The translations under genes and the position numbers were made by a program. DNA of 38,071 nucleotides, taken from the NCBI GenBank assembly GCA_036655715.1, contig JAVVPO010000013.1:1-38071 (forward strand), read 5' to 3'. Shown here piece by piece: positions 1 to 7,478 of the stretch. The DNA is from JAVVPO01 sp036655715 (GTDB lineage Bacteria > Bacillota > Clostridia > Lachnospirales > Cellulosilyticaceae). The stretch's first letter is position 1. Each line of letters begins with the position of its first letter. The notes below the pieces were generated by a model. It saw only the letters and a list, made by a program, of their open reading frames with translations. It was not told the origin of the DNA and did no database searches.

Positions 1-22
1 TCAACATGAAAGAGGTGTGAAA

Positions 23-1321
23 TTGAAAAAAGCAGCATTCTATACACTAGGTTGTAAAGTTAATCAATATGATACAGAGGCGGTAGTCGAAGCTTTTAAA
101 GCGGCAGATTATGAAATCGTATCATTTAATGAATATGCAGATGTTTATCTGGTAAATACTTGTACGGTTACTCATTTGAGTGACAGAAAGTGTAGACAAG
201 CTTTAAGAAAGACAAAAAAAGTCAACCCTAATAGTATATTAATTGCTATGGGATGTTATGCCCAATCTGCTAAAGAAAAAATTAAAGAAGAAGTAGAAGA
301 AGTAGATATTATCGTTGGAACAAATCATAGAAGTCAAATTGTTAAATTAGTAGAAGAATATAACGAGACACAAGTATTTAATAACACAGTAGCTAATATT
401 ATGGATGTAGAAGAATTTGAAGAACTTAAAATTTCAGCTATGGATGAACATACAAGAGTTTATCTGAAAATACAAGAAGGATGCAATAATTATTGTACTT
501 ATTGTATTATTCCTTACGTAAGAGGGAAAATTAGAAGTAGAAAAGAAGAAAATGTAATGGACGAGGCAAAACGACTTGCTGAGGCTGGATTTAAAGAAAT
601 TATTTTAACCGGAATACATGTAGCCTCTTATGGAAAAGATTTAGAAGATGTTTCACTTACTTCTCTTATTCCTAAGATTCATGGGATTAGTGATATAGAA
701 CGTCTGAGAATGAGCTCTATAGAGCCTATAGTCGTAACAGATAAGTTCGTGGAGATGATTGAGAAGTTACCTAAGCTTTGTAGACATTTCCATCTCTCAC
801 TTCAAAGTGGATGTGATACAGTTCTAAAGAGAATGAACAGAAAGTATCAAGTAGCAGAGTATGAAGAGAGCGTAAGACGATTAAGAGAAGTATGGCCAGA
901 CGTAGCCATAACCACGGATATTATTGTTGGATTCCCAGGAGAGACAGAAGAAGAATTTGAGCAGACTTTAGAGTTTGTAAAGCATATCCAGTTTGCTCAG
1001 GTGCATATTTTCCCATACTCTACAAGGGAAGGGACACCAGCTGCAAAGATGAAAGATCAAGTTGCGCCAGCAGTTAAAGAATTACGTGTGAAAAGGCTTA
1101 AGAAAGCTGTTGATGAATCGAGTAAAGCCTTTTTACAAGCACATTTAGATAAAGAGGTAGAGGTTTTATTTGAACAGCAAGGTGATGGAAAAGCCTATGG
1201 ACATACAAGTAATTATCTTAAAGTAGAAGTAAGTACTGATGAAGATATAGCAAATAGTATTCAGCTGGTAAAGGTAGATAATATCTGCGGAGAATTACTT
1301 GAAGGACATATAGTAGGCTAG
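23..1321 (+). CDS. mtaB: tRNA t6A37 methylthiotransferase MtaB (radical SAM)
   Basis: Adds a methylthio group to t6A at position 37 of ANN-decoding tRNAs, giving ms2t6A. The N-terminal UPF0004 domain shows its three Fe-S cysteines in LGCKVNQYD, NTCTVT and MGCYAQ. The radical SAM motif CNNYCTYC starts near residue 154, and the last 60-70 residues are a TRAM-like RNA-binding tail. About 432 aa, normal for the family; the TLGCKVNQYDTE signature favours MtaB over MiaB. I chose TTG at 23 because AGAGGTG at 11-17 is an ideal Shine-Dalgarno 5 nt upstream; the in-frame GTG at 17 would sit inside it. Short open frames ending at 7-9 or 18-20 could be the tail of an upstream gene, but too little is present to identify it. 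Confidence 0.95.
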   Translation: MKKAAFYTLGCKVNQYDTEAVVEAFKAADYEIVSFNEYADVYLVNTCTVTHLSDRKCRQALRKTKKVNPNSILIAMGCYAQSAKEKIKEEVEEVDIIVGTNHRSQIVKLVEEYNETQVFNNTVANIMDVEEFEELKISAMDEHTRVYLKIQEGCNNYCTYCIIPYVRGKIRSRKEENVMDEAKRLAEAGFKEIILTGIHVASYGKDLEDVSLTSLIPKIHGISDIERLRMSSIEPIVVTDKFVEMIEKLPKLCRHFHLSLQSGCDTVLKRMNRKYQVAEYEESVRRLREVWPDVAITTDIIVGFPGETEEEFEQTLEFVKHIQFAQVHIFPYSTREGTPAAKMKDQVAPAVKELRVKRLKKAVDESSKAFLQAHLDKEVEVLFEQQGDGKAYGHTSNYLKVEVSTDEDIANSIQLVKVDNICGELLEGHIVG

Positions 1322-1336
1322 GTTATATAATTTTAA

Positions 1337-1365
1337 TTGCATATAGAGCTGTATTGTATTATGAT
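1337..1365 (+). promoter_or_regulatory. Possible sigma-A promoter for ireB
   Basis: TTGCAT (1337-1342) and TATGAT (1360-1365) are separated by 17 bp. The -10 matches 5 of 6 bases but the -35 is poor. A second pair, TTGTAT (1354) and TATAAG (1376) with 16 bp, is equally plausible. Confidence 0.35.
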
Positions 1366-1405
1366 ATATTTAAGATATAAGTGTAAATATTGGAAGGTGA
1401 GACGT

Positions 1406-1657
1406 ATGAAAAACATGAATGAAACAATGCAATTTCACTTTGAAATTCCAGAACAAGCATCAACAAGAGAAATTCTGATAGATGTCTATACAGCGCTTAA
1501 AGCCAAAGGGTATAATCCCATCAACCAAATAGTTGGATATATTATGTCAGGCGACCCAACTTATATTACCAGTCATAATGGTGCAAGAACTAAAATTAGA
1601 AAACTTGAAAGAGATGAAATTCTAGAAGAGTTAGTTGCATACTATTTAAAACAATAA
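1406..1657 (+). CDS. ireB: IreB family regulatory phosphoprotein (UPF0297)
   Basis: Small (83 aa) protein of the IreB/YrzL family. In enterococci IreB is a substrate of the PASTA-domain kinase IreK and negatively affects cephalosporin resistance; its role in clostridia is less clear. The family core is visible in QIVGYIMSGDPTYIT and SHNGARTKIRKLERDEI. ATG 1406 has GGAAGGTG at 1392-1399; the longer open frame from 1337 has no ribosome site. Thr7 in NETMQF lies where I recall a phosphorylated Thr in IreB, while the residue that would match the other N-terminal Thr is Met here. It precedes ruvX and a DUF1292 gene, the conserved Firmicutes yrzL-yrrK-yrzB order. Confidence 0.93.
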   Translation: MKNMNETMQFHFEIPEQASTREILIDVYTALKAKGYNPINQIVGYIMSGDPTYITSHNGARTKIRKLERDEILEELVAYYLKQ

Positions 1658-1663
1658 TAGAAG

Positions 1664-1689
1664 GCTGTAGATATAATCTACAGCTTTTT
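1664..1689 (+). terminator. Intrinsic terminator or attenuator between ireB and ruvX
   Basis: A perfect 9-bp stem (1664-1672 with 1676-1684), a 3-nt loop and five T (1685-1689) follow the ireB stop by a few bases. The ruvX ribosome site begins only 6 nt later, so the hairpin would reduce rather than stop ruvX transcription unless another promoter exists. Confidence 0.7.
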
Positions 1690-1708
1690 GTAATAGGAGG
1701 AAATTTAT

Positions 1709-2125
1709 TTGCGCATTTTAGGACTTGACTATGGAAGCAAAACAACAGGAGTAGCAGTAAGTGATCCATTAGGTCTAACTGCTCAAGGCTTAGAGATTGT
1801 TAGACGTACAGATGAATTTAATATTAAACCAACAATAAATAGAATTGGTGAAATATGTGTACAATATGAAGTAGAGAAAATTGTATTAGGATTTCCTAAA
1901 AATATGGATAATAGTATTGGTGCAAGAGCTGAAAGTACTTTGAATTTTAAGAAGAAATTAGAAAACAAATTAAAGCTTCCTGTAGATTTATGGGATGAAA
2001 GATTAAGTACTGTATCTGCTGAAAATATGCTTATTGAAGCAGATGTAAGTAGAGCAAGAAGAAAACAAGTTATTGATAAAGTAGCAGCAGTTATTATATT
2101 ACAAAATTACTTAGATGCACTCTAA
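1709..2125 (+). CDS. ruvX: RuvX/YqgF family pre-16S rRNA nuclease
   Basis: RNase H-fold nuclease of the YqgF/RuvX/YrrK family, implicated in maturation of the 16S rRNA 5' end and once proposed as a Holliday junction resolvase. The N-terminus MRILGLDYGSKTTGVAVSD carries the first catalytic Asp (LDYG). VLGFPKNMDNS and DLWDERLSTV are the other family motifs, with acidic residues in the last helix. 138 aa, normal length. The start is TTG 1709, with AGGAGG at 1695-1700. It lies between ireB and the DUF1292 gene as in other Firmicutes; the next start is only 19 nt after this stop. Confidence 0.94.
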   Translation: MRILGLDYGSKTTGVAVSDPLGLTAQGLEIVRRTDEFNIKPTINRIGEICVQYEVEKIVLGFPKNMDNSIGARAESTLNFKKKLENKLKLPVDLWDERLSTVSAENMLIEADVSRARRKQVIDKVAAVIILQNYLDAL

Positions 2126-2144
2126 GATTAAAGGAGATAGAACA

Positions 2145-2396
2145 ATGGAAACTGAAAAAATATTATTTGTAGATGAAACAACTGGTGAGGAAATAGAATT
2201 TGAAGTAATAGATGAACTATTAGTAGATGAAAAAAGATATCTTTTAGTAGTAGATGAAGACGATGAGGCTACTATCTTAAAAGAAATCAGTGAGGCAGAT
2301 GATACAATTGAATATGCTTTAGTTGAGGATGAAAATGAGTTTCAACGTGTGACATTACTCTTTATGGAGAGCGATGAATACGATATAGAAGTATAA
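2145..2396 (+). CDS. DUF1292 family acidic protein (YrzB-like)
   Basis: An 83-aa, strongly acidic protein of the DUF1292 (YrzB) family, function unknown. It opens with METEKILFVDETTGEEIEF and continues with alternating short beta-strand-like segments typical of the family (YLLVVDEDDEATIL, FQRVTLLFM). ATG 2145 follows AAGGAG at 2131-2136; an in-frame ATG at 2115 overlaps the ruvX end and lacks a ribosome site. It has no metal-binding extension, unlike its paralogue at 14255. Position after ruvX is the conserved arrangement. Confidence 0.88.
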   Translation: METEKILFVDETTGEEIEFEVIDELLVDEKRYLLVVDEDDEATILKEISEADDTIEYALVEDENEFQRVTLLFMESDEYDIEV

Positions 2397-2411
2397 TGAT
2401 AGTAAGTATCA
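2397..2411 (+). promoter_or_regulatory. Fur box upstream of fur
   Basis: TGATAGTAAGTATCA matches the 7-1-7 Fur consensus TGATAATNATTATCA at 12 of 14 defined positions and is itself an inverted repeat (TGATA/TATCA). It begins right after the DUF1292 stop and ends 1 nt before the -35 of the fur promoter, placing a bound repressor against RNA polymerase. Autoregulation is inferred. Confidence 0.65.
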
Positions 2412-2412
2412 A

Positions 2413-2441
2413 TTGACATTGAGCTAAGGACATTATATAAT
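2413..2441 (+). promoter_or_regulatory. Consensus sigma-A promoter for fur and RNase J
   Basis: TTGACA (2413-2418), a 17-bp spacer and TATAAT (2436-2441) give a perfect consensus promoter, with a start expected near 2448 and the fur ribosome site at 2467-2473. Confidence 0.88.
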
Positions 2442-2482
2442 ATAAGAACTTAGTAAAATAATTGATAGAGGAGCGAAAACTA

Positions 2483-2911
2483 TTGAACGCTGCGGTATTT
2501 AAAGAAAGATTAAAAGAAAAAGGCTGTAAGTTAACTACCCAACGTAGAGGGGTACTAGATGTATTAATTAATAATCATGGGAAGCATCTATCAACAGAAG
2601 AAATCTATGATTATGTAAAGGGAAAATACCCGGAAATAGGCTTAGCGACTGTATATCGTACTGTTCAATTATTTGAAGAGATGGGAATAGTGGATAGATT
2701 AAACTTTGATGATGGATGTAGTCGATTTGAACTTAGTTCACAAGATGAAATACATCACCATCATCATCTTATGTGTGAAAAGTGCAATCAAGTATTTGAA
2801 GTAGAAGAAGATTGGTTAGCTGAAATAGAGTCAGGTATTGAAGCTAAATATAACTTCAAAGTAACAGACCATAATGTAATATTCTATGGACGTTGTAAAG
2901 ATTGTAATTAA
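2483..2911 (+). CDS. fur: Fur family metal-responsive repressor
   Basis: Ferric uptake regulator family repressor of about 142 aa from TTG 2483 (AGAGGAG at 2467-2473; the TTG at 2462 lies before that site). The winged helix shows KLTTQRRGVLDVL and the recognition segment LATVYRTVQLFEEMG. The dimerisation domain has a His run at 91-95 and two CxxC pairs (C98/C101 and C138/C141) for the structural zinc. At the position of the PerR oxidation-sensing Asp (SRFD in B. subtilis) this protein has Glu (SRFEL, Glu83), which favours an iron-sensing Fur over a peroxide-sensing PerR; Zur cannot be excluded. The promoter carries a Fur box. RNase J follows after 32 nt with no terminator. Confidence 0.88.
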   Translation: MNAAVFKERLKEKGCKLTTQRRGVLDVLINNHGKHLSTEEIYDYVKGKYPEIGLATVYRTVQLFEEMGIVDRLNFDDGCSRFELSSQDEIHHHHHLMCEKCNQVFEVEEDWLAEIESGIEAKYNFKVTDHNVIFYGRCKDCN

Positions 2912-2943
2912 ATAAATTTAAAATAAATAATGGAGGTGTAGTT

Positions 2944-4614
2944 GTGGTACCCAGAAAAGCAAAAAGTAAATTGCGCATAATTCCACTGGGTGGTCTTGGT
3001 GAAGTCGGTAAAAACATAACAGTTTTTGAGTATGAAAATGATATCATCATAGTGGATTGTGGATTAGCATTCCCAGCAGATGAGATGCTAGGTATAGACC
3101 TTGTTATTCCAGATGTGACTTATTTAACAAAAAATATTGACAAGATAAGAGGAATCGTCCTAACACATGGTCATGAAGATCATATAGGCGCATTACCTTA
3201 TATCCTACAAGAGATTAATGTTCCAATCTATGGAACAAAACTTACAATTGGACTTGTAGAAAATAAACTACGAGAACATAACTTATTAAAAACTACAGAA
3301 AGACATAGCATTAGTCAAGGTGAGACGATTAAGCTTGGAAGTGGTTTTAAAGTAGAATTTATAAGATCTAATCATAGTATTGCAGATGCAGTTATGCTAG
3401 CGATATGGACACCTGTAGGAACTGTTCTTCATACAGGGGATTTTAAGCTAGATTATACACCGATTAAAGGTGGACGTTTAGATCTTCATAGACTAGCGGA
3501 ACTCGGGAAAAAAGGTGTTTTATTACTCTTAGCAGATAGTACAAATGTAGAGAGACCAGGATATACACAAACAGAGAGAACCGTAGGACAAACTATAGAG
3601 GATGTATTTAATAAATCCATGGATAAACGTATCATGGTAGCAACTTTTGCATCTAATGTAGATAGAGTTCAACAAATTATTAATTCAGCTCAAAAATATA
3701 AGCGCAAAGTAGCTGTTATAGGTCGGAGTATGGTTAACGTTGTTAAAACGGCAAGTGAACTAGGTTATTTAGATATCCCAGAAAACACACTAATCGATGT
3801 AAATGATGTTAAAAGATATACAGATGATCAAATTGTTATTATTATGACTGGTAGCCAAGGGGAACCTATGGCAGCACTATCTCGTATGGCAGTTTCAGAG
3901 CATAGACAAATAGAGATTAAGCCAGGGGATGTTATTATTCTTAGCTCAACACCTATTCCAGGAAATGAGAAAACAGTTTCAAAAGTTATTAATGAACTTG
4001 CCAAAAAAGGCGCTAAAGTTATCAAAGAAGATACACACGTTTCAGGACATGCAAATCAAGAAGAGTTAAAACTTGTACATGCACTTGTAAGACCAAAATA
4101 CTTTATACCTGTTCATGGTGAATATAGACATTTACAAAAACATGCTGAACTTGCAGAAAGTTTAGGAATGAGTAGAAAAGATATTCAAATTATTTCAACA
4201 GGAGATGTAGTTGAAGTAAATCGTGAAGGCTGTAAAATAGTAGGAACTGTACCATCTGGACAAATCTTAGTAGATGGATTAGGTGTTGGAGATGTAGGGA
4301 ACATCGTTCTTAGGGATCGTAAACACTTATCACAAGATGGCTTACTAATAGCTGTAATGACGCTAGAAAGAGAATCTGGAGTAGTTGTATCAGGACCAGA
4401 TATCATTTCAAGAGGATTTGTGTATGTAAGAGAAGCTGAAAACCTTATGGATGAAGCTAAAAATGTGGTGCGTAGAGCATTAGATAGATGTGAAAGTAAA
4501 CACATCGTGGAATGGTCTCAAATTAAAACCATTGTTAAAGATGATCTTAAAGAATTCGTATGGCAGAAGACTAAACGTAGTCCGATGATTTTACCAATTA
4601 TTATGGAAGTCTAG
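2944..4614 (+). CDS. rnj: Ribonuclease J (metallo-beta-lactamase/beta-CASP)
   Basis: RNase J, a 5'-3' exonuclease and endonuclease of mRNA decay and rRNA maturation in Firmicutes. It starts with the family opening IIPLGGLGEVGKNITVFEY. The zinc site is in LTHGHEDHIGALPY, with HTGDFKLD and, near the end of the catalytic part, HVSGHANQEEL and PVHGEYRHL; the beta-CASP insert lies around 200-360. 556 aa, full length including the C-terminal domain. GTG 2944 has GGAGGTG at 2932-2938. Only one RNase J gene is here, so J1 and J2 cannot be told apart. It shares the fur promoter and converges on sigK. Confidence 0.95.
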   Translation: MVPRKAKSKLRIIPLGGLGEVGKNITVFEYENDIIIVDCGLAFPADEMLGIDLVIPDVTYLTKNIDKIRGIVLTHGHEDHIGALPYILQEINVPIYGTKLTIGLVENKLREHNLLKTTERHSISQGETIKLGSGFKVEFIRSNHSIADAVMLAIWTPVGTVLHTGDFKLDYTPIKGGRLDLHRLAELGKKGVLLLLADSTNVERPGYTQTERTVGQTIEDVFNKSMDKRIMVATFASNVDRVQQIINSAQKYKRKVAVIGRSMVNVVKTASELGYLDIPENTLIDVNDVKRYTDDQIVIIMTGSQGEPMAALSRMAVSEHRQIEIKPGDVIILSSTPIPGNEKTVSKVINELAKKGAKVIKEDTHVSGHANQEELKLVHALVRPKYFIPVHGEYRHLQKHAELAESLGMSRKDIQIISTGDVVEVNREGCKIVGTVPSGQILVDGLGVGDVGNIVLRDRKHLSQDGLLIAVMTLERESGVVVSGPDIISRGFVYVREAENLMDEAKNVVRRALDRCESKHIVEWSQIKTIVKDDLKEFVWQKTKRSPMILPIIMEV

Positions 4615-4671
4615 ACGTAAATAAGCCCATGTATTTATAAATGTACATGGGTTTACGTACGTCTATTTTTT
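4615..4671 (+). terminator. Terminator between convergent rnj and sigK
   Basis: An inner 8-bp stem (4626-4633 with 4644-4651) is extended after a bulge by 7 more pairs (4615-4621 with 4652-4658). A run of six T at 4666-4671 serves the plus strand. The hairpin lies just past both stop codons and could act in both directions, although the minus side lacks a T-run. Confidence 0.55.
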
Positions 4672-5325
4672 GTTGAGTTCTTGCATAAGACGCTTAAGAG
4701 CTTTTTTTTCTATTCGAGAGACATAGGATCTTGAAATACCCATCTCTTCAGCAATTTCACGCTGAGTTTTTTCTTCCATATTATTTAGACCATATCGAAG
4801 CTGTAAAATCTCTTTTTCGCGCGGTTTTAGAACTTGCATCATCTTATCATATAATTTAGTTTTTTCTATTCCAAAATCCACTTGATCAAATATAGAGTCT
4901 GTATCTGTACATAGAATATCTAATAAATTAATTTCATTGCCTTCTTTATCTGTTCCTATTGGAGATTGTAGAGAAGTTTCGTTTTTTTGCTTCCTATTAG
5001 ATCGTATGCTCATCAAAATTTCATTTTCTATACATCTAGCGGCATATGTAGCTAGCCGGGTACCTTTACTTGCATCAAAAGAAGTTATACCTTTAATTAG
5101 ACCGATTGTACCAATTGAAATGAGGTCGTCCATATCTTTATTTAAATTACTATACTTTTTAACAATGTGTGCCACTAGCCTTAAATTGCGTTCTATTAAT
5201 ATATTTTTTGCATTCTCATTTCCTTGTTCGTATAAATCCAAATAATATTTTTCCTCTTCAGATGATAAAGGTTGTGGAAAAGAAGAGATACTACTAAAGT
5301 ATGAGAAACAAGTTAAAAATAACAT
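4663..5325 (-). CDS. sigK: Sporulation sigma factor sigma-K
   Basis: Late mother-cell sigma factor of endospore formation. Region 2 carries NLRLVAHIVKKYSN, DLISIGTIGLIKGI and LATYAARCIENEIL; region 4 has the helix-turn-helix TQREIAEEMGISRSYVSRIE. These match Bacillus sigma-K closely, as does FPQPLSSEEEKYYL near the start. The gene is intact, with no skin-type interruption. ATG 5325 gives 220 aa, with its ribosome site at 5340-5334. The residues before FPQPLS are short and hydrophobic (MLFLTCFSYFSSISS), so a reduced pro-sequence is likely. The S-Y pair at residues 8-9 aligns with the SpoIVFB cleavage site known in B. subtilis. A sigma-K-type promoter precedes it. Confidence 0.93.
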   Translation of the reverse strand: MLFLTCFSYFSSISSFPQPLSSEEEKYYLDLYEQGNENAKNILIERNLRLVAHIVKKYSNLNKDMDDLISIGTIGLIKGITSFDASKGTRLATYAARCIENEILMSIRSNRKQKNETSLQSPIGTDKEGNEINLLDILCTDTDSIFDQVDFGIEKTKLYDKMMQVLKPREKEILQLRYGLNNMEEKTQREIAEEMGISRSYVSRIEKKALKRLMQELNKK

Positions 5326-5360
5326 AATAGGCACACCTCCAAAAAAAATGGGTTCATACT

Positions 5361-5389
5361 TATTGTATGAAGGGAGTATAAAAAAGTGC
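5361..5389 (-). promoter_or_regulatory. Sigma-K-type promoter of sigK
   Basis: Reading the minus strand, GCAC (5389-5386), 16 bp, then CATACAATA (5369-5361) fit the sigma-K consensus AC-N16-CATANNNTA exactly. The -10 is one arm of a perfect 7-bp inverted repeat with 5-nt centre (5353-5371). The expected start near 5354 lies just before the ribosome site. This implies positive autoregulation. Confidence 0.62.
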
Positions 5390-5447
5390 CAGTACGGTTT
5401 GTATTTTTTTGTAATAAGCTTATACTTTTTTGGTAAATTGACGAAAG

Positions 5448-5457
5448 TCTTGTCTAA
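5448..5457 (-). promoter_or_regulatory. Possible SpoIIID binding site
   Basis: TTAGACAAGA on the minus strand matches the SpoIIID consensus WWRRACARNY at 9 of 10 positions, about 60 bp upstream of the sigK -35. SpoIIID activates sigK in Bacillus; a single short match is weak evidence. Confidence 0.3.
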
Positions 5458-5528
5458 TAAAAAGAGATAAGCTAGAAAATATATTCCAATAAAGAAAAAA
5501 ATTATTTATAAGAATTTAAAATTAATAT

Positions 5529-5568
5529 AAAAAGAGCTATAGTTAAGTATATAACTACAGCTCTTTTT
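5529..5568. terminator. Bidirectional terminator after trhP
   Basis: A 10-bp stem (5529-5538 with 5559-5568) continues after one mismatch into 6 more pairs (5540-5545 with 5552-5557) around a 6-nt loop. The arms are A-rich on the left and T-rich on the right, giving a T-run on either strand. It directly follows the trhP stop. Confidence 0.85.
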
Positions 5569-5572
5569 TATA

Positions 5573-6808
5573 TTAATTATCTGATTTTCTAAGAATAGCT
5601 GGGATATGAATTGGCTTATCTATTTTAAATTTGATAAATTGTTTTGGATGAGGTGCTGATTCAATAGAATTACCTTTTTCATCCCATAGCTCAGTAATTG
5701 TGTGAGCTATGAATGGTCCATCTGGTTGGAGGATTTCTACTTCATCACCGACTGAGAACTTACGACGTTGTTCAATCGTAAGCATACCCGTTTCAGGATC
5801 TTGCTCTAAAATCATTCCTGAAAACTCATAGTTACGTACGTAAGAGTTATGTGTATAAGTCTGATCATCTGAAGTTGGTTTGTGTTCATAGAAGCCTGTT
5901 GTGAACTCACGGTGGCTTGCTTTGCCAGCTTCCTCAAAGAAGTAAGCCTTTTTCAATTGGAATTCTTCTGGATCTCTAAGATAAGTATCAATAGCTTCAC
6001 GATAAGCTTTAACAACTGTTGCTACGTAAAGTGGTGTTTTCATTCGGCCTTCTATTTTAAAACTATAGATACCACTTTCTACAAGTTCTGGGATAAAGTC
6101 TATAAGGCAAAGATCACGAGAGTTGTAGATATAGGTTCCACGATCTGTCTCTTCAACTGGCATATATTCACCAGGTCTAGTTTCTTCAACAACATGGTAC
6201 TTCCAACGACAAGGCTGAGCACATTCACCATGATTTGCATCACGATTAGTCATATAGTTACTTAGAAGACATCTGCCAGAGTAAGCCATACACATAGCCC
6301 CATGAACAAAGGCTTCGATAGATACATGTTCTGGTAAATGTTCTCTAATTTGCTTGATTTCATCAAAAGATAATTCACGGGCCATAACAATTCTTTCAGC
6401 TCCTTGAGAAGCCCAGAAATTAGCTGTATGGTAGTTTGTATTATTAGCTTGTGTGGAAATGTGAATTTCCATATTAGGTAGAGTCGTGCGTACGAGACTG
6501 AATACACCAGGATCAGCTACGATAATGGCATCAGCGCCTATTTGTTCAAGAGAGATGAAGTAATCCTTCATACCTTCAAAATCGTTGTTGTGAGCGAATA
6601 TATTTGCTGTGATATAGACTTTTACATTATGTGCGTGAGCAAAAGCAATGCCTTCAGCCATTTCTTCATCTGAAAAGTTTTTTGCTTTAGCACGAAGGCC
6701 ATAACTGCCTCCACCGATATATACTGCATCTGCACCATAAAGTACAGCTATTTTAAGTGTTTCAAGGCTCCCAGCGGGGGCAAGTAATTCTATTTTATCT
6801 GATCTCAT
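5573..6808 (-). CDS. trhP: U32 family tRNA hydroxylation protein TrhP
   Basis: Peptidase U32 family member of the TrhP (YrrO/YegQ) group, which makes 5-hydroxyuridine at position 34 of tRNA using a prephenate-dependent route and an Fe-S cluster. Family signs are LLAPAGSLETLKIAVLYGAD at the start, AFVHGAMCMAYSGRC, and GECAQPCRW with clustered Cys, followed by IYSFKIEGRMKTP. 411 aa, normal for the short single-U32 type. ATG 6808 has AGGAGG upstream, and the first 14 nt overlap the end of trmR, so translation is probably coupled. The partner methyltransferase next door supports a tRNA role over proteolysis, despite the old collagenase annotation of this family. Confidence 0.86.
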   Translation of the reverse strand: MRSDKIELLAPAGSLETLKIAVLYGADAVYIGGGSYGLRAKAKNFSDEEMAEGIAFAHAHNVKVYITANIFAHNNDFEGMKDYFISLEQIGADAIIVADPGVFSLVRTTLPNMEIHISTQANNTNYHTANFWASQGAERIVMARELSFDEIKQIREHLPEHVSIEAFVHGAMCMAYSGRCLLSNYMTNRDANHGECAQPCRWKYHVVEETRPGEYMPVEETDRGTYIYNSRDLCLIDFIPELVESGIYSFKIEGRMKTPLYVATVVKAYREAIDTYLRDPEEFQLKKAYFFEEAGKASHREFTTGFYEHKPTSDDQTYTHNSYVRNYEFSGMILEQDPETGMLTIEQRRKFSVGDEVEILQPDGPFIAHTITELWDEKGNSIESAPHPKQFIKFKIDKPIHIPAILRKSDN

Positions 6809-7478
6809 TGTTGTTAATTCCTCCTATTTTATAGCTTAGAGCGACACCATCTCCAATAGGTACTACGCTTGTACAAAGTTCAGGGGAATGTGTAATAGTC
6901 CACAAGAAGTCACGTAGTCTAGAGTGAGTGGTACGTTGTCTACGGTCGATAAGGTATCTAGACCTAGCAACAGTACCTTTGTGAAGTACATTATCTGTGA
7001 TAAGTAAGCCATTATCTTTTAAAAGTCTAATGCAATCTGGTAAAAAGTTAATATATTGACCCTTAGCGCAGTCCATAAATATGACATCATACTTACCTGA
7101 TTCTAGTGTTGGAAGTATTTCGGCAGCATCACCTTCTAATATAGTGATTTTGTCAGAAGCACCAGCCTCCTCAATATGAGTATAGGCTTTACTCATCATA
7201 TATGGAAAACGTTCAATAGTTGTAATTTGGCCACCAGGGTTTAAAAATTCACTCATTAAAAGTGAAGAATAGCCAACTGCTGTTCCAATTTCTAGAACTT
7301 GAGTAGGTTTTGTCATAGAAAGTAGAAGTTTCATAAAATCAGCAACTTCTGGTTTTATAATTGGCCAAGTTTCTTTACCATTTGCAATGGCTTTTTCGAT
7401 TTCAAGTAATACACCATTTGGTGGTGTATGTAATGTGCGTATATATTGCACTATATAATCATAATTTATTTCACTCAT
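6795..7478 (-). CDS. trmR: tRNA 5-hydroxyuridine methyltransferase TrmR
   Basis: Class I SAM-dependent O-methyltransferase of the YrrM/TrmR group, which methylates 5-hydroxyuridine-34 to 5-methoxyuridine in several tRNAs. The SAM-binding loop is VLEIGTAVGYSSLLMSE. The acidic residue and metal-site region appear in YDVIFMDCAKGQY and LLITDNVLHKG. 227 aa, normal. ATG 7478 has GAGAGGG upstream. It resembles catechol O-methyltransferase-type enzymes, but adjacency and overlap with trhP, as in the yrrL-yrrM-yrrN-yrrO cluster of Bacillus, make the tRNA function most likely. I found no clear promoter in the 213 bp upstream. Confidence 0.85.
   Translation of the reverse strand: MSEINYDYIVQYIRTLHTPPNGVLLEIEKAIANGKETWPIIKPEVADFMKLLLSMTKPTQVLEIGTAVGYSSLLMSEFLNPGGQITTIERFPYMMSKAYTHIEEAGASDKITILEGDAAEILPTLESGKYDVIFMDCAKGQYINFLPDCIRLLKDNGLLITDNVLHKGTVARSRYLIDRRQRTTHSRLRDFLWTITHSPELCTSVVPIGDGVALSYKIGGINNNEIR

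Noticed and set aside
2483..2911. Peroxide sensor PerR as the identity of the Fur-family protein
   Set aside because: The oxidation-sensing Asp position is Glu, and the upstream box fits Fur better than PerR.
4185..4505. 106-codon minus-strand frame within rnj
   Set aside because: Shadow of the RNase J gene; Ser/Thr-rich composition typical of antisense reading.
4937..5245. 102-codon plus-strand frame opposite sigK
   Set aside because: Antisense shadow of a well-supported sigma-K gene; no ribosome site and no recognisable motif.
5882..6265. 127-codon plus-strand frame opposite trhP
   Set aside because: Antisense to a conserved enzyme; Cys/Phe-rich, no ribosome site.
5573..6808. Secreted collagenase/protease for the U32 protein
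   Set aside because: No signal peptide; the coupled trmR gene and the clustered Cys residues point to tRNA hydroxylation.
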